Origin: JAAZNF01 sp964561025
Lineage (GTDB): Bacteria > Myxococcota > B64-G9
Length of the DNA stretch: 50,589 nt
Direction of reading: 5' to 3'
Assembly (NCBI GenBank): GCA_964561025.1
Contig: CAZLNM010000023.1
Coordinates: forward strand, 1-50,589
The notes under the pieces are model-generated. The model saw nothing but the letters and a program-made list of their open reading frames with translations, was not told the DNA's origin and made no database searches. The translations under genes were made by a program, and so were the position numbers. Numbering within the stretch: position 1 is the stretch's first letter; each line of letters starts with the position of its first letter. Below, piece after piece: positions 34,016 through 41,862 of the stretch.

Positions 34016-36757
34016 TCAGCGCGGCATCTTGTCGTCGATCTCGCTGCCCTGCTCCGGGGTGAAGCCGCTCCACTTGAACTCGTGCTGGAAGGTCCAGCCG
34101 GTGTAGTCGCCCGCACCGATGAACTTCATGGCCTCGGGGCCGATGGCGCCATCCGGCAGGCTCCCGTCCGTGGCGATGCTGGCGGGCTGTTTCAGCGCGA
34201 AAAAGCCGGTGCCGGACTGCGTGGAGATCATACCGCTGTTATCGAGGGGAAAGACCGAGCCTACCTGGCGATCGTTCATGGTCTTCCAGGTGTCATCGCT
34301 CTGCTTGACCTTGATCACCTCGCGAAAGCCCTTGTCCTCGGAGAGCGAGATGATGATGTTCCACCACAGCTTGTCCGGGTAGATCGGATTCAGCCTCCCG
34401 AACATGGCAAACGAGCCGTCGGGGGGTGTGGCGGATTCCGATACGAAGGGCGTGAGCGTGCCTTCGCCCGACCAGCTCACGTCGTAGTGGCCGTCGTTGT
34501 GCTGGCCGCTGGCGTTGAAGGTGGCGCGGGTGCCGTCGGCCATCAGGCGCAGGTAGCTCTCATGAGTGGTCGGCGTCCCCCCGGCCCAGTCGCGGTACTT
34601 GTGAAGGTCGCCCAGCATCTTGACCTCGAACGTCCACACCTGCTTGAGGCTCCCCGGGCCGGTGATGGTGTAGGTCAGCGTGCCCGAGTAGGAGCCCAGG
34701 CGCACCCGGTTGCTCTTGCGCCCGTCCACGATCACGCGGACATCGCCCGAGGCTCCACCCGGCAGATCGCAGGTGAAGTAGGAGCCGTGGTCCTCGGCCT
34801 GGATTTCGTTGCCACCGATGGAGACGCGCCGATCCACGTTGCCGGCCACATTCAGGTCGCCGTACACATCGAGCGTCTTCTTGTCTGGATCCACCATGAG
34901 GCGGGTGATGCTCGGCGCCAATCGATCGACCGAGTATCGACTCCCTCCTGCGCTCACGAAACGGAACACGGACGTCCACGAGCCATCACTCGTGGTGACG
35001 TGGTCCAGGTCGAGGCCCTTGCTGCTCATATCCCTCTTGATCGACGCCGCTCCCATGGGGCGCTGGGGAGGCGTCTCCTGCGGGGCGTCGGATCCCGACT
35101 CGCCGTCCTCCCCCAACATCCGATCGAAGACGTAGTTGGCCACCTGGTCCAGCTTGGCAACATGGGTGGGCTCCGTCCAACCCGCGAACAGCCGCGCGCC
35201 GCGGGACAGGATGGCCTTCTGCAGTCCGGTCTGGGCCGGCTGGTAGCGCTGCCCCGAGGAAGGATTGTACGGGGCGAAGGCCCCGAGCGAGCAGGAGCTG
35301 GCGTGCACGTAGGCGTCGTCCAACCTCCAGTGGTTTTCGATGAACTTGCCGGTCACGCCGAAGTGCCACTCCCGGGCGCTGTTCGACACTTGCTCGTTCA
35401 TCATGACCAGTTGGCCCGAGGAGAGCTCTGCGCGGTTGGCCGCGCGCAGCAGCTCGCTGTCGGGCGTGGCCGTCCAGAACGCCTCCAGGTGTCCCACGGT
35501 TTTGTCGTCAGTGTTGATGATCGACCCCACGCCTCCATGCGTCCGGACGTGCACCACCCCCACCAGGCCGCCGATCTCGAAGTCCGGGATGCCGGCGTTG
35601 GCGCGGATGGTCGCCTGGTACCCGGCGTGATCCAACATGGCCTTCAGCTTGGCGGAGTTGTCCGGCGGGAAATCGGGATGGTTCCCGAAGGCGGAGATGA
35701 TGAGCGCGGTCTTGCTGCCGGGCAGGACCATGCCCAGGAGGGTCACCGCCAGCGGGTTCGCCGGATGGTTCAGCCTGGCCGCCGGCTCGACGACCGCACG
35801 GGCCTCATCGAACGCGACCCTCGGCGGCAGCTCGGGGATGGGCGGGGCCGGAGGTGGAGTCAGCGGCTCCGACATGGCATCCGCTCCAATCATGAAGGCC
35901 ACGCCGTCTCGGAACTGGCCGAACACGCCGTTCCGATCGGAGCCCGCGAAGACCACACCAGCGACGCCGCGCACGGCGTTCTCCAGAGCGCGCAGATCGG
36001 CCATTGCGGAGAGGGCCGGCAGCGAGTCGATCAGGCTCGTTACCTGTGAAAGCGTCGCGGTGCGCTCCTCCTCGGTCATCTCGCCGAAAACCGGCTTGGG
36101 GGCCACCACCACCGTCACGGTGGCCGCGGCCGGCCCGCGGCCATCGTCTACGGAGAACACGAACTCGTCGCTGCCGATCCAGTCCTTTGCTGGAGTGTAG
36201 GTTCGCTCGCTTCCCGAGCCGGAGAGCGTTCCGTGCGTGGGCTGGGTGACGATGGCGTAGCTCAGCTCGTCGCCATCGGCATCGAACGTCGCGAGCGAGA
36301 TGGCCACCGGCTGGTTGGGTTGGGTGACCACGATCCAGTCACCCGGCTGCGGTGGCTCGTTGTACCCGGCCTCCTGGATGGTGATGAAGACGTAGCCTGG
36401 GTACTCGGCGTCGAGCTTGCCGTCGTTCGCCTGGTAGGTGAATGAGTCCGTGCCCAGCTCGCCGGCGTTCGGGATATAGGTGAAGGTGTCGCCCGAGCCC
36501 GACAACGTCCCGTTGTACGGTGGGTCGACGATGCGGTAGGTTAGTCGATCGCCGTCGGGGTCGGTCCCCTGCAAAACGATGGTCCGCGGCGTGTCGGCGC
36601 GCACCGAGAGTTCAAAGGTGTTCGCAACCGGCGGATGGTTTTCCGTGCTGCCGTCCGGTGAGGTGTTTGTATCGCCTCCGCACGCCCCCGCACCCCACGC
36701 CACCGCCAACACCATCGCCAGGCCCCAAAACCTACGAAGTGCGGACATTCGATCCAT
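34016..36757 (-). CDS. Lipoprotein with cadherin-like repeats and a caspase-like (clan CD) domain, member B
   Basis: A 913-residue lipoprotein (AGAC, Cys26). Two Big_9/cadherin-like repeats come first (about 42-128 and 132-218; DPDGDRLTYRIVDPP, NGTLSGSG, DSFTYQANDG, and again DADGDELSYAIV, HGTLSGSGSE, DEFVFSVDDG). A caspase-like domain follows (about 345-550): strand ALIISAFG, then VVHVRTHGGVG with His407, AYVHASSCSLGA with Cys489 and LFAGWTEPTH. An IPT/TIG-like domain, the segment FEVKMLGDLHKYRDWAG and a C-terminal beta domain with DVSWSGEGTL match member A in order. The repeats would project the protease-like domain from the cell surface or into the periplasm. First gene of the run; weak AAGGA before the ATG. 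Confidence 0.75.
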   Translation of the reverse strand: MDRMSALRRFWGLAMVLAVAWGAGACGGDTNTSPDGSTENHPPVANTFELSVRADTPRTIVLQGTDPDGDRLTYRIVDPPYNGTLSGSGDTFTYIPNAGELGTDSFTYQANDGKLDAEYPGYVFITIQEAGYNEPPQPGDWIVVTQPNQPVAISLATFDADGDELSYAIVTQPTHGTLSGSGSERTYTPAKDWIGSDEFVFSVDDGRGPAAATVTVVVAPKPVFGEMTEEERTATLSQVTSLIDSLPALSAMADLRALENAVRGVAGVVFAGSDRNGVFGQFRDGVAFMIGADAMSEPLTPPPAPPIPELPPRVAFDEARAVVEPAARLNHPANPLAVTLLGMVLPGSKTALIISAFGNHPDFPPDNSAKLKAMLDHAGYQATIRANAGIPDFEIGGLVGVVHVRTHGGVGSIINTDDKTVGHLEAFWTATPDSELLRAANRAELSSGQLVMMNEQVSNSAREWHFGVTGKFIENHWRLDDAYVHASSCSLGAFAPYNPSSGQRYQPAQTGLQKAILSRGARLFAGWTEPTHVAKLDQVANYVFDRMLGEDGESGSDAPQETPPQRPMGAASIKRDMSSKGLDLDHVTTSDGSWTSVFRFVSAGGSRYSVDRLAPSITRLMVDPDKKTLDVYGDLNVAGNVDRRVSIGGNEIQAEDHGSYFTCDLPGGASGDVRVIVDGRKSNRVRLGSYSGTLTYTITGPGSLKQVWTFEVKMLGDLHKYRDWAGGTPTTHESYLRLMADGTRATFNASGQHNDGHYDVSWSGEGTLTPFVSESATPPDGSFAMFGRLNPIYPDKLWWNIIISLSEDKGFREVIKVKQSDDTWKTMNDRQVGSVFPLDNSGMISTQSGTGFFALKQPASIATDGSLPDGAIGPEAMKFIGAGDYTGWTFQHEFKWSGFTPEQGSEIDDKMPR

Positions 36758-36959
36758 GTGGCCAATCCTTTGCCGGCAGAGAGGACAAGATCACCGTAAA
36801 ATCTCCGACGGCCTCCGAACCCGTTGATTCAAGGAAACCGCCCTGCATACGCCCAATCCTAACACATCTGGAATGCCTCGCCGCCAGGCCCGGCAAAGCG
36901 CGGCCATGGTGTACGATACCTTCATACAGCGGAGGCGGAATGGACCGTTTTTTCCTTGC

Positions 36960-36988
36960 TTGAGGCCCCGGCCGGGCACGGGTATGAT
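36960..36988 (+). promoter_or_regulatory. Sigma-70-type promoter of the DUF155 gene
   Basis: TTGAGG (36960-36965), a 17-base spacer and TATGAT (36983-36988). Transcription would start near 36995, leaving a leader of only about 11 bases that contains most of the CTGGAGG ribosome site. The rest of the 248-base divergent gap 36758-37005 shows no gene. Confidence 0.45.
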
Positions 36989-37005
36989 GCGCTCTGGAGG
37001 CCGAC

Positions 37006-37791
37006 ATGCGAGTTTCGCTACGCGCCTGGTACTTCAGCTCGACGGTGGACCTCAAGAAGGTACGCGAACGCTTCGCCGAGTTCTCCATCCTGCACGCCGA
37101 CCCGCTGGTGGTGGACCTGGGGAACAACCGGCGAGTGATCATCACCAACTTTGGCGCCTTGGTGTTCTGGCCGTTCGACGAGGCGCTGGCGCGGCTGGTG
37201 GCCGGGCGCGTCCGCGAGACGCTGGAGGATCCGACCCTGGTGGAGGAGGTGGAGGATCGCCTCCAGATCGACATCGGCCGCGAGCAGCAGAAGGTGCTGT
37301 TCAACGAGGTCTGGCTGCCCGGCGAGCCGACGCTCGACCAGGTGCGGGTGATCGCCAACCTGCTGGCCCAGTCGGTGGCGCTGGAGTACCTGGAGCGGGA
37401 GGTGGACGCGGCGCTGCAGCGCTTTCTGCCGTATCTTCGCGAGCTGCACGAACGGGGCCGGGTGCGCATCTCCTCGCGCAAGATCCTGCGGGTGATCGGC
37501 TTTCTGGGCCAGACCCGGCACGCGGTGCTGGCCAACTTGACGCTGTTCGACAAGCCGGACGCCACCTGGGAGTCGGAGAGCCTGGAGCAGCTCTACAAGT
37601 CGCTGTTCGACATGTTCGACCTGCCCGAGCGCCAGGAGGCCATCGAGCGGAAGTTGCAGTTTTTGGCCGACTCCACCTCCAACCTGTACGACTTCCTCTC
37701 CAGCCGCAACAGCCTGCGCCTGGAGTGGGTGGTGGTGATCCTGATCGCCCTGGAGCTGGTGGCTTTCGTGCTGTACGAGATGTGGCGCTGA
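37006..37791 (+). CDS. RMD1/DUF155 family protein
   Basis: A 261-residue protein with the DUF155 features VVDLGNNRRVIITNFGALVFWPFDE near the start, a helical middle part, LSSRNSLRLEWVVVILIALELVAFVLYEMWR at the C terminus giving one tail-anchored membrane helix, and the conserved arrangement of Arg/Asn before it. Eukaryotic members (Rmd1, Sif2/Sif3) are mitochondrial membrane proteins linked to translation or microtubules; bacterial function is unknown. A zinc-ribbon gene follows after 18 bases and is probably co-transcribed. CTGGAGG precedes the ATG. Confidence 0.85.
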   Translation: MRVSLRAWYFSSTVDLKKVRERFAEFSILHADPLVVDLGNNRRVIITNFGALVFWPFDEALARLVAGRVRETLEDPTLVEEVEDRLQIDIGREQQKVLFNEVWLPGEPTLDQVRVIANLLAQSVALEYLEREVDAALQRFLPYLRELHERGRVRISSRKILRVIGFLGQTRHAVLANLTLFDKPDATWESESLEQLYKSLFDMFDLPERQEAIERKLQFLADSTSNLYDFLSSRNSLRLEWVVVILIALELVAFVLYEMWR

Positions 37792-37809
37792 GGTGGCGGG
37801 GAGGGCCCC

Positions 37810-38289
37810 ATGACGCTCGACACCAACTGTCCGAACTGCGGCGCGCCCATGCGGGCGGTGGCGGAGCGCGGTTGCCTGGTGTGCGATCACTGCTCTACTT
37901 TTCGCTTCCCCGCAGAGAGCCGCGACGGGGTGCGGCTGCTGGGCGGGAAGAGCGGCACGAGCTGCCCGGTGTGTGCGCGCGAGCTTTCGCTGGGCTCGGT
38001 GCTCGACAACATGGTGCTGTGCTGCCCCAACTGCCGGGGCATCCTGTGCAGCCAGACGGCCTTCTCGCGCCTGGTGAACCTCCGCCGGGCGCTGCACGAC
38101 GGACCGCGCCTCTCCGATCGTCGCCTCAACCCCGAGGAGCTCGAGCGCCGCATCCGTTGCCCGACCTGCAACGCCGAGATGGACACCTACCCCTACCACG
38201 GGCCGGGCCGGGTGGTGATCGACGCCTGCAACACCTGCCGGCTCATCTGGGTGGACGCCGGTGAGCTGGACATCATCGGGAGGAGCTAG
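37810..38289 (+). CDS. Zinc-ribbon protein with zf-TFIIB-like domains
   Basis: A 159-residue soluble protein with four CxxC knuckles or pairs: CPNCGAPM, CDHC, CPVC, CPNC and CPTCNAEM with a later CNTC. The last pair followed by RLIWVDAGELDII is the zf-TFIIB signature (C-x2-C ... C-x2-C-x3-W-x4-E). It likely binds two or three zinc ions. Function unknown; partner of the DUF155 protein by position. The stop is followed by a GC-rich hairpin. Confidence 0.85.
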   Translation: MTLDTNCPNCGAPMRAVAERGCLVCDHCSTFRFPAESRDGVRLLGGKSGTSCPVCARELSLGSVLDNMVLCCPNCRGILCSQTAFSRLVNLRRALHDGPRLSDRRLNPEELERRIRCPTCNAEMDTYPYHGPGRVVIDACNTCRLIWVDAGELDIIGRS

Positions 38290-38299
38290 CGGGGGTCCA

Positions 38300-38318
38300 A
38301 AGGGGGCGCAGCCCCCTT
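38300..38318 (+). terminator. GC-rich hairpin, possible terminator
   Basis: AAGGGGGC and GCCCCCTT form a perfect 8-bp stem with loop GCA, 10 bases after the zinc-ribbon gene stop. The T-run (TCTTTTT) starts only about 13 bases later, so termination is possible but not classic. The element may also be a dispersed repeat, which one window cannot show. Confidence 0.4.
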
Positions 38319-38370
38319 GCTACATGCTGATCTTTTTCGAACGCGGAAGATATCCGCAAGCGAGGTGCCC

Positions 38371-39864
38371 ATGAAGAACGCAAGCATCGGAGCCATCCTT
38401 GGCGGATTATTCTTGCTCTTTGCCGGTTGCTCCGGGAGCGAAGGCTGCCCCTACAGCTGCTCCGGCCACGGCCACTGTGAAAAGCCATCCGGCGAGTGGG
38501 CCTGCGTGTGCGACCAGGGCTACGCGCCCTCGGCCCGCGGCGACGAGTGCCTGCCGGCCAACGCCTGCACCGGTCAGACCTGCTCCGGGCACGGGGTGTG
38601 CGTGGTTGGCCTGGACAAGCAGCCCGCCTGCACCTGCGAGAGCGGCTACGTCCAGAGTGCCGACAAGCTGTCCTGTCTTCCCCAGGGCGGCTGTACCGTG
38701 GATGCGGATTGCCTCAGCCCACCCGCGGGAACCTGCCAGGGGAGCACCCTCACCTTCTACTCGACCCCTGGCACCTGCAGCGGTGGCCAGTGCAACTACA
38801 CCTCCTCCACGCGCGACTGCGGCGCGGTGGGGTGCTGCCAGACGCGCTGCTGCCTCATCATCCCCTCGAACAACACCGACCTCGGCGAGCTCGTCCCCAC
38901 CGGGCTATCCAAGACCGCCGCGGGCTCCTTCGACACCGTCAACGACTGCCATGCCGGCGCCGCGCTCGGCGACTGCGCCCTGGTGGCGCCGGCGGGCGTG
39001 CCTCGCATCTGCCGCTGCCAGCTCGACCGGCTCACCGTGCAGAACCTCTCCCTCTCCGGGGAAGCCGCCCTGGCGGTGCTGGCCTACGAGTCGGTGATGG
39101 TGAGCGGTACCCTGTCGCTCTCGGGTACCGGCTCCCGCGGCGGGGCGGGCGCGCGCGCGCCGGAAAAGAGCGAGGCGGCGGGGATGTTCGGCGGGGCCGG
39201 CGGGAGCAACGGCAGCGCGGGCGGGAACGGCGGCGCGGCGGCGCTGAACCAGACCATCACCCCGCTTCTCGGCGGCCAGACCGGCCAGGACGGCTGCAAG
39301 GCGCGCCAGGGCGGCGGCGGCGGCGGGGCGGTGCAGTTCTCGGCGGGCGTGCGTGTGACCGTCTCCGGCGCCATCCACGCCGGGGGCGGCGGCGGCCAGG
39401 GCGGCAACGGGCAGAGCATGAGCGAGTGCCTGGGCGGCGCCGGCGGAGGCAGCGGCGGCTCGGTGCTGCTGGAGGCCCCCGAGGTGACGGTCACCGGGAG
39501 CATCTACGCCAACGGCGGCGCCGGCGGCGGCGGCGGAAATTCGGCCGGCGAGTTCGGCGATCCCGGCCAGGACGCGCAAAACTCCTCTACCGCTGCGGTC
39601 GGCGGCGACGGCAAGGACGGCCGCGGCTGCGCGCTGTACGGCCTCACCCAGGGCGGCAACGGCGGCGCGGGGGCGGTCGGCGACGTACCCGGCGGCGACG
39701 GCCAGGAGTTCCAGGCGCTACAGTGCCCCGATACCTTCGACAAGCTCGGCGGCGGCGGGGGCGGCGGCGGCTCGGGCCGTATCCGCATCAACACCCGCAA
39801 CACCTGCGACTGCGCCGGCGGGACGTTCTACCCCACGCCCAAGACCGGCCGGGTGCGGGAGTGA
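38371..39864 (+). CDS. Lipoprotein with EGF-like repeats and a Gly-rich domain
   Basis: A 497-residue lipoprotein (LFAGC, Cys20). Two or three EGF-like modules follow (about 24-110): CPYSCSGHGHCEKPSGEWAC, CTGQTCSGHGVCVV, ACTCESGYVQS. A second Cys-rich part runs to about 225. The C-terminal half (about 235-480) is dominated by GGAGG, GGNGG and GGGGGG runs between short beta strands (VLLEAPEVTVTGSIYANGG, VTVSGAIHAGGG), a pattern common in large myxobacterial surface proteins. The ATG was chosen because it starts the lipoprotein signal, with GCGAGGTGCCC before it. Function unknown; surface adhesion is a guess. Confidence 0.85.
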   Translation: MKNASIGAILGGLFLLFAGCSGSEGCPYSCSGHGHCEKPSGEWACVCDQGYAPSARGDECLPANACTGQTCSGHGVCVVGLDKQPACTCESGYVQSADKLSCLPQGGCTVDADCLSPPAGTCQGSTLTFYSTPGTCSGGQCNYTSSTRDCGAVGCCQTRCCLIIPSNNTDLGELVPTGLSKTAAGSFDTVNDCHAGAALGDCALVAPAGVPRICRCQLDRLTVQNLSLSGEAALAVLAYESVMVSGTLSLSGTGSRGGAGARAPEKSEAAGMFGGAGGSNGSAGGNGGAAALNQTITPLLGGQTGQDGCKARQGGGGGGAVQFSAGVRVTVSGAIHAGGGGGQGGNGQSMSECLGGAGGGSGGSVLLEAPEVTVTGSIYANGGAGGGGGNSAGEFGDPGQDAQNSSTAAVGGDGKDGRGCALYGLTQGGNGGAGAVGDVPGGDGQEFQALQCPDTFDKLGGGGGGGGSGRIRINTRNTCDCAGGTFYPTPKTGRVRE

Positions 39865-39904
39865 GCCCCGACCGCTGCGCCCTCCGCAACTCGAGCGCGG
39901 CGCG

Positions 39905-40453
39905 CTACGTCGGTCTTCGTCCCCTGCGCAACCGGCGCACGAGCACGCTGACGAGCATAAGCAGCCCGCAGGGCAGCCACACCCACAACGCCTCGCTGCC
40001 GATCACGGTCACCAGGCGCCGGAGGGCCGGGCCGGAGAGCCCGATGGGCGACACCTCGATGGGCGTGACGGGGAAAAAAATCCGGCCGTTGTCGAAGGGG
40101 GCCAGCAGGGCCACCCCCAGTCCCCCGTTCGTCAGCGCGTCCAGCGGGCCGTGCAGCATGGCCGTGAGAGAAAAGACAAGGCCCAGGCGCAACTGCTCCC
40201 GGCGGGGCCGACCGTGCAGCAGGATGGCCGCGAGCAGCATGCCCAGCAACAGGCCGAAGAGCAGCGAGTGAGAGAGGCCGCGGTGGCCGAGCGGGTGCCC
40301 GTAGGGAATGCCGAGAAAAAGCCCCAACGAGTCGAGATCGGCGAGCACCGCCGCCAGGATCCCCAGAAGCCAGATGCGAGGCCGGACCGGCGGCGGCACG
40401 AACACCTTCACCGCCGTCAGGCCGGTTACGGCATGGGTGATGATGGTGGGCAC
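39905..40453 (-). CDS. YdjM/DUF457 family membrane-bound metal-dependent hydrolase-like protein
   Basis: A 182-residue membrane protein with four or five helices. It has the family motifs PTIITHAVTG at the start (His close to the N terminus), ADLDSLG, GHRGLSHSLLFGLL with two His, and AMLHGPLDALTNGG. These acidic and His residues could bind a metal. Family members are called LexA-regulated or membrane hydrolases, but the substrate is unknown. The start is GTG at 40453, 4 bases after the cutA stop. The two genes are probably co-transcribed. Confidence 0.82.
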   Translation of the reverse strand: MPTIITHAVTGLTAVKVFVPPPVRPRIWLLGILAAVLADLDSLGLFLGIPYGHPLGHRGLSHSLLFGLLLGMLLAAILLHGRPRREQLRLGLVFSLTAMLHGPLDALTNGGLGVALLAPFDNGRIFFPVTPIEVSPIGLSGPALRRLVTVIGSEALWVWLPCGLLMLVSVLVRRLRRGRRPT

Positions 40454-40457
40454 GGGG

Positions 40458-40850
40458 TCAGCCCTTGCGTTTCTCTCTACCGTTCCTCCGGCCTCGACCA
40501 GAACGCGCGCCCGTTCGCGCTCGCTCTTTCGGCCGCCCGGCGCACTCGGCCGCCACCCAGTCGAGGTACGGCCGGTGGCCGGCGGCGATGGGCCAGGCCA
40601 CGATGCACGGCACCTGGTAGGAGTGGAGCGCCCGGATGCGCGAAATCAGCGCGCGCAACCGCCCCGCGGTGGTCTTGAGGATGGCGGCCGCCTCGGGATC
40701 GCGGTGGAGCCGGCCCTCCCAGCGGTAGATGGAGCGGACGCGTGAAAACACGTTGGCGCAGGCCGCCAGCCCCTCCCCGACCACCCGCGTGGCGATGCGT
40801 TCGGCCTCGGCCTGGTTCGCCGCCGTCAGATACACCGAGTAGAACTTCAT
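40458..40850 (-). CDS. cutA: Divalent-cation tolerance protein CutA
   Basis: A small cytosolic protein of 130 residues, normally a trimer with a ferredoxin-like fold. It has the family motifs VYLTAANQAEAERIATRVVGEGLAACANV, SIYRWEGRL, and LHSYQVPCIVAWPI followed by YLDWVAAEC. The last 20 residues (RTGARSGRGRRNGREKRKG) are a basic extension beyond the usual end. Start at 40850 fits the family; GGAGGCGAC precedes it. Its physiological role (copper tolerance or other) is debated. Confidence 0.94.
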   Translation of the reverse strand: MKFYSVYLTAANQAEAERIATRVVGEGLAACANVFSRVRSIYRWEGRLHRDPEAAAILKTTAGRLRALISRIRALHSYQVPCIVAWPIAAGHRPYLDWVAAECAGRPKERARTGARSGRGRRNGREKRKG

Positions 40851-40968
40851 GTCGCCTCCGGTTGGCAACGGTCAGACCATTGTCTGTTGCGTCTGGCTGC
40901 GATGACCCCTGGAGCAAGCGCGGCCAGATGCGCTCTTCCGATTTGCCGCAGAATCGACGGGCATCCTG

Positions 40969-41754
40969 CTAGCGCCCCGTAAAGCGCGCCGCCCGGCGCT
41001 CGATGAAGCTCATCAGACCCTCGGCGGCGTCCTCGGTGGCCATCAGGGCGCGCACCTCCTTCTCGAATTCCGCCACGGCCGCGCGGTCGCCCTGCTCCTG
41101 GGCCCGCCGGGCGGAGCGCAGGCAGGCCTGCACCGCCAGCGGCGCCTGGGCGGCCACCTCGGCGGCGATCTCCCGGGCGCGCTCCAGCAAGCGCTCCGGC
41201 TCGACCACCTCCTGCACCAGCCCGATGCGCAGCGCCTCGGCGGCGTCGAAGGTCCCACCGCTGAGCAGCCAGCGCATGCCGTTCCCCCAGCCGCACAACC
41301 GCGGCAGGCGCAGGGTGGCTCCACCGAAGGGCATGATGCCGCGCTTCACCTCCATCTGGGCCAGACGCGCGTCGCTTCCGCACAGGCGGATGTCCGAGGC
41401 CAGCAGAAGCTCCACCCCGATGGTGAGGCACCAGCCCTGCGCCGCGCACACCACCGGCTTGGTGCGCCGCGGCGGCCGCAGGTCGAGCGGGTCGACGAGA
41501 GCGTCCGGGATGAGCGGCTCGCCGCCGGCCACCGCCGGGCCCACCTCGGCGAGATCGAGCCCGCCGGTGAAGTGCTGCCCGTGGGCGAAGAGCAGCAGCA
41601 CCCGCGCCTCCCGGTCGTGCTCGAACTCCGTGTAGGCCTCGGCCAGCTCCCGCAACATCTGCACCGAGAAGGCGTTGCGCTTGTCGGGCCGGTGGAGACC
41701 CACCGACATCACGCCGCCTTCGCGTTCGGCGGTGAGAAAGGAATACGGGCTCAT
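40969..41754 (-). CDS. Enoyl-CoA hydratase/isomerase (crotonase) family protein
   Basis: A 261-residue crotonase-fold protein. It has RPDKRNAFSVQML near the N terminus, the first oxyanion-hole segment GQHFTGGLDL, the second AAQGWCLTIGVELLLASDIR, and RLPRLCGWGNGMRWLLSGGTFDAAEALRIGLVQEVV. The catalytic Glu positions of classical hydratase are not obvious: the segment after AAQGWC... has MEVKRGIMPFGG, and the usual PE-x-x-x-G is replaced. It may therefore act as an isomerase or other crotonase-family enzyme. CGGAGGTGAATCC precedes the ATG at 41754. Divergent from the HAD gene. Confidence 0.88.
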   Translation of the reverse strand: MSPYSFLTAEREGGVMSVGLHRPDKRNAFSVQMLRELAEAYTEFEHDREARVLLLFAHGQHFTGGLDLAEVGPAVAGGEPLIPDALVDPLDLRPPRRTKPVVCAAQGWCLTIGVELLLASDIRLCGSDARLAQMEVKRGIMPFGGATLRLPRLCGWGNGMRWLLSGGTFDAAEALRIGLVQEVVEPERLLERAREIAAEVAAQAPLAVQACLRSARRAQEQGDRAAVAEFEKEVRALMATEDAAEGLMSFIERRAARFTGR

Positions 41755-41862
41755 GGATTCACCTCCGGTACGGCATGCCACCTCAAGATACCGGCCCCGC
41801 TCCCGGATGCAAACGGTTTTCGGCGCTTGCGCGACGCTCGAAATTTCGCAAGACTCTGCCCC

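Noticed and set aside
36974..36990. GGCACGGGTATGATGC before the DUF155 gene, resembling the gspC sigma-54 promoter
   Set aside because: GG and GC are two bases too far apart. A sigma-70-type pair with TATGAT fits better.
39140..39780. Dense GGCGGC runs as a possible DNA repeat array
   Set aside because: They encode Gly runs in an intact lipoprotein frame; unit length and sequence vary, so this is not a tandem DNA repeat or CRISPR-like array.
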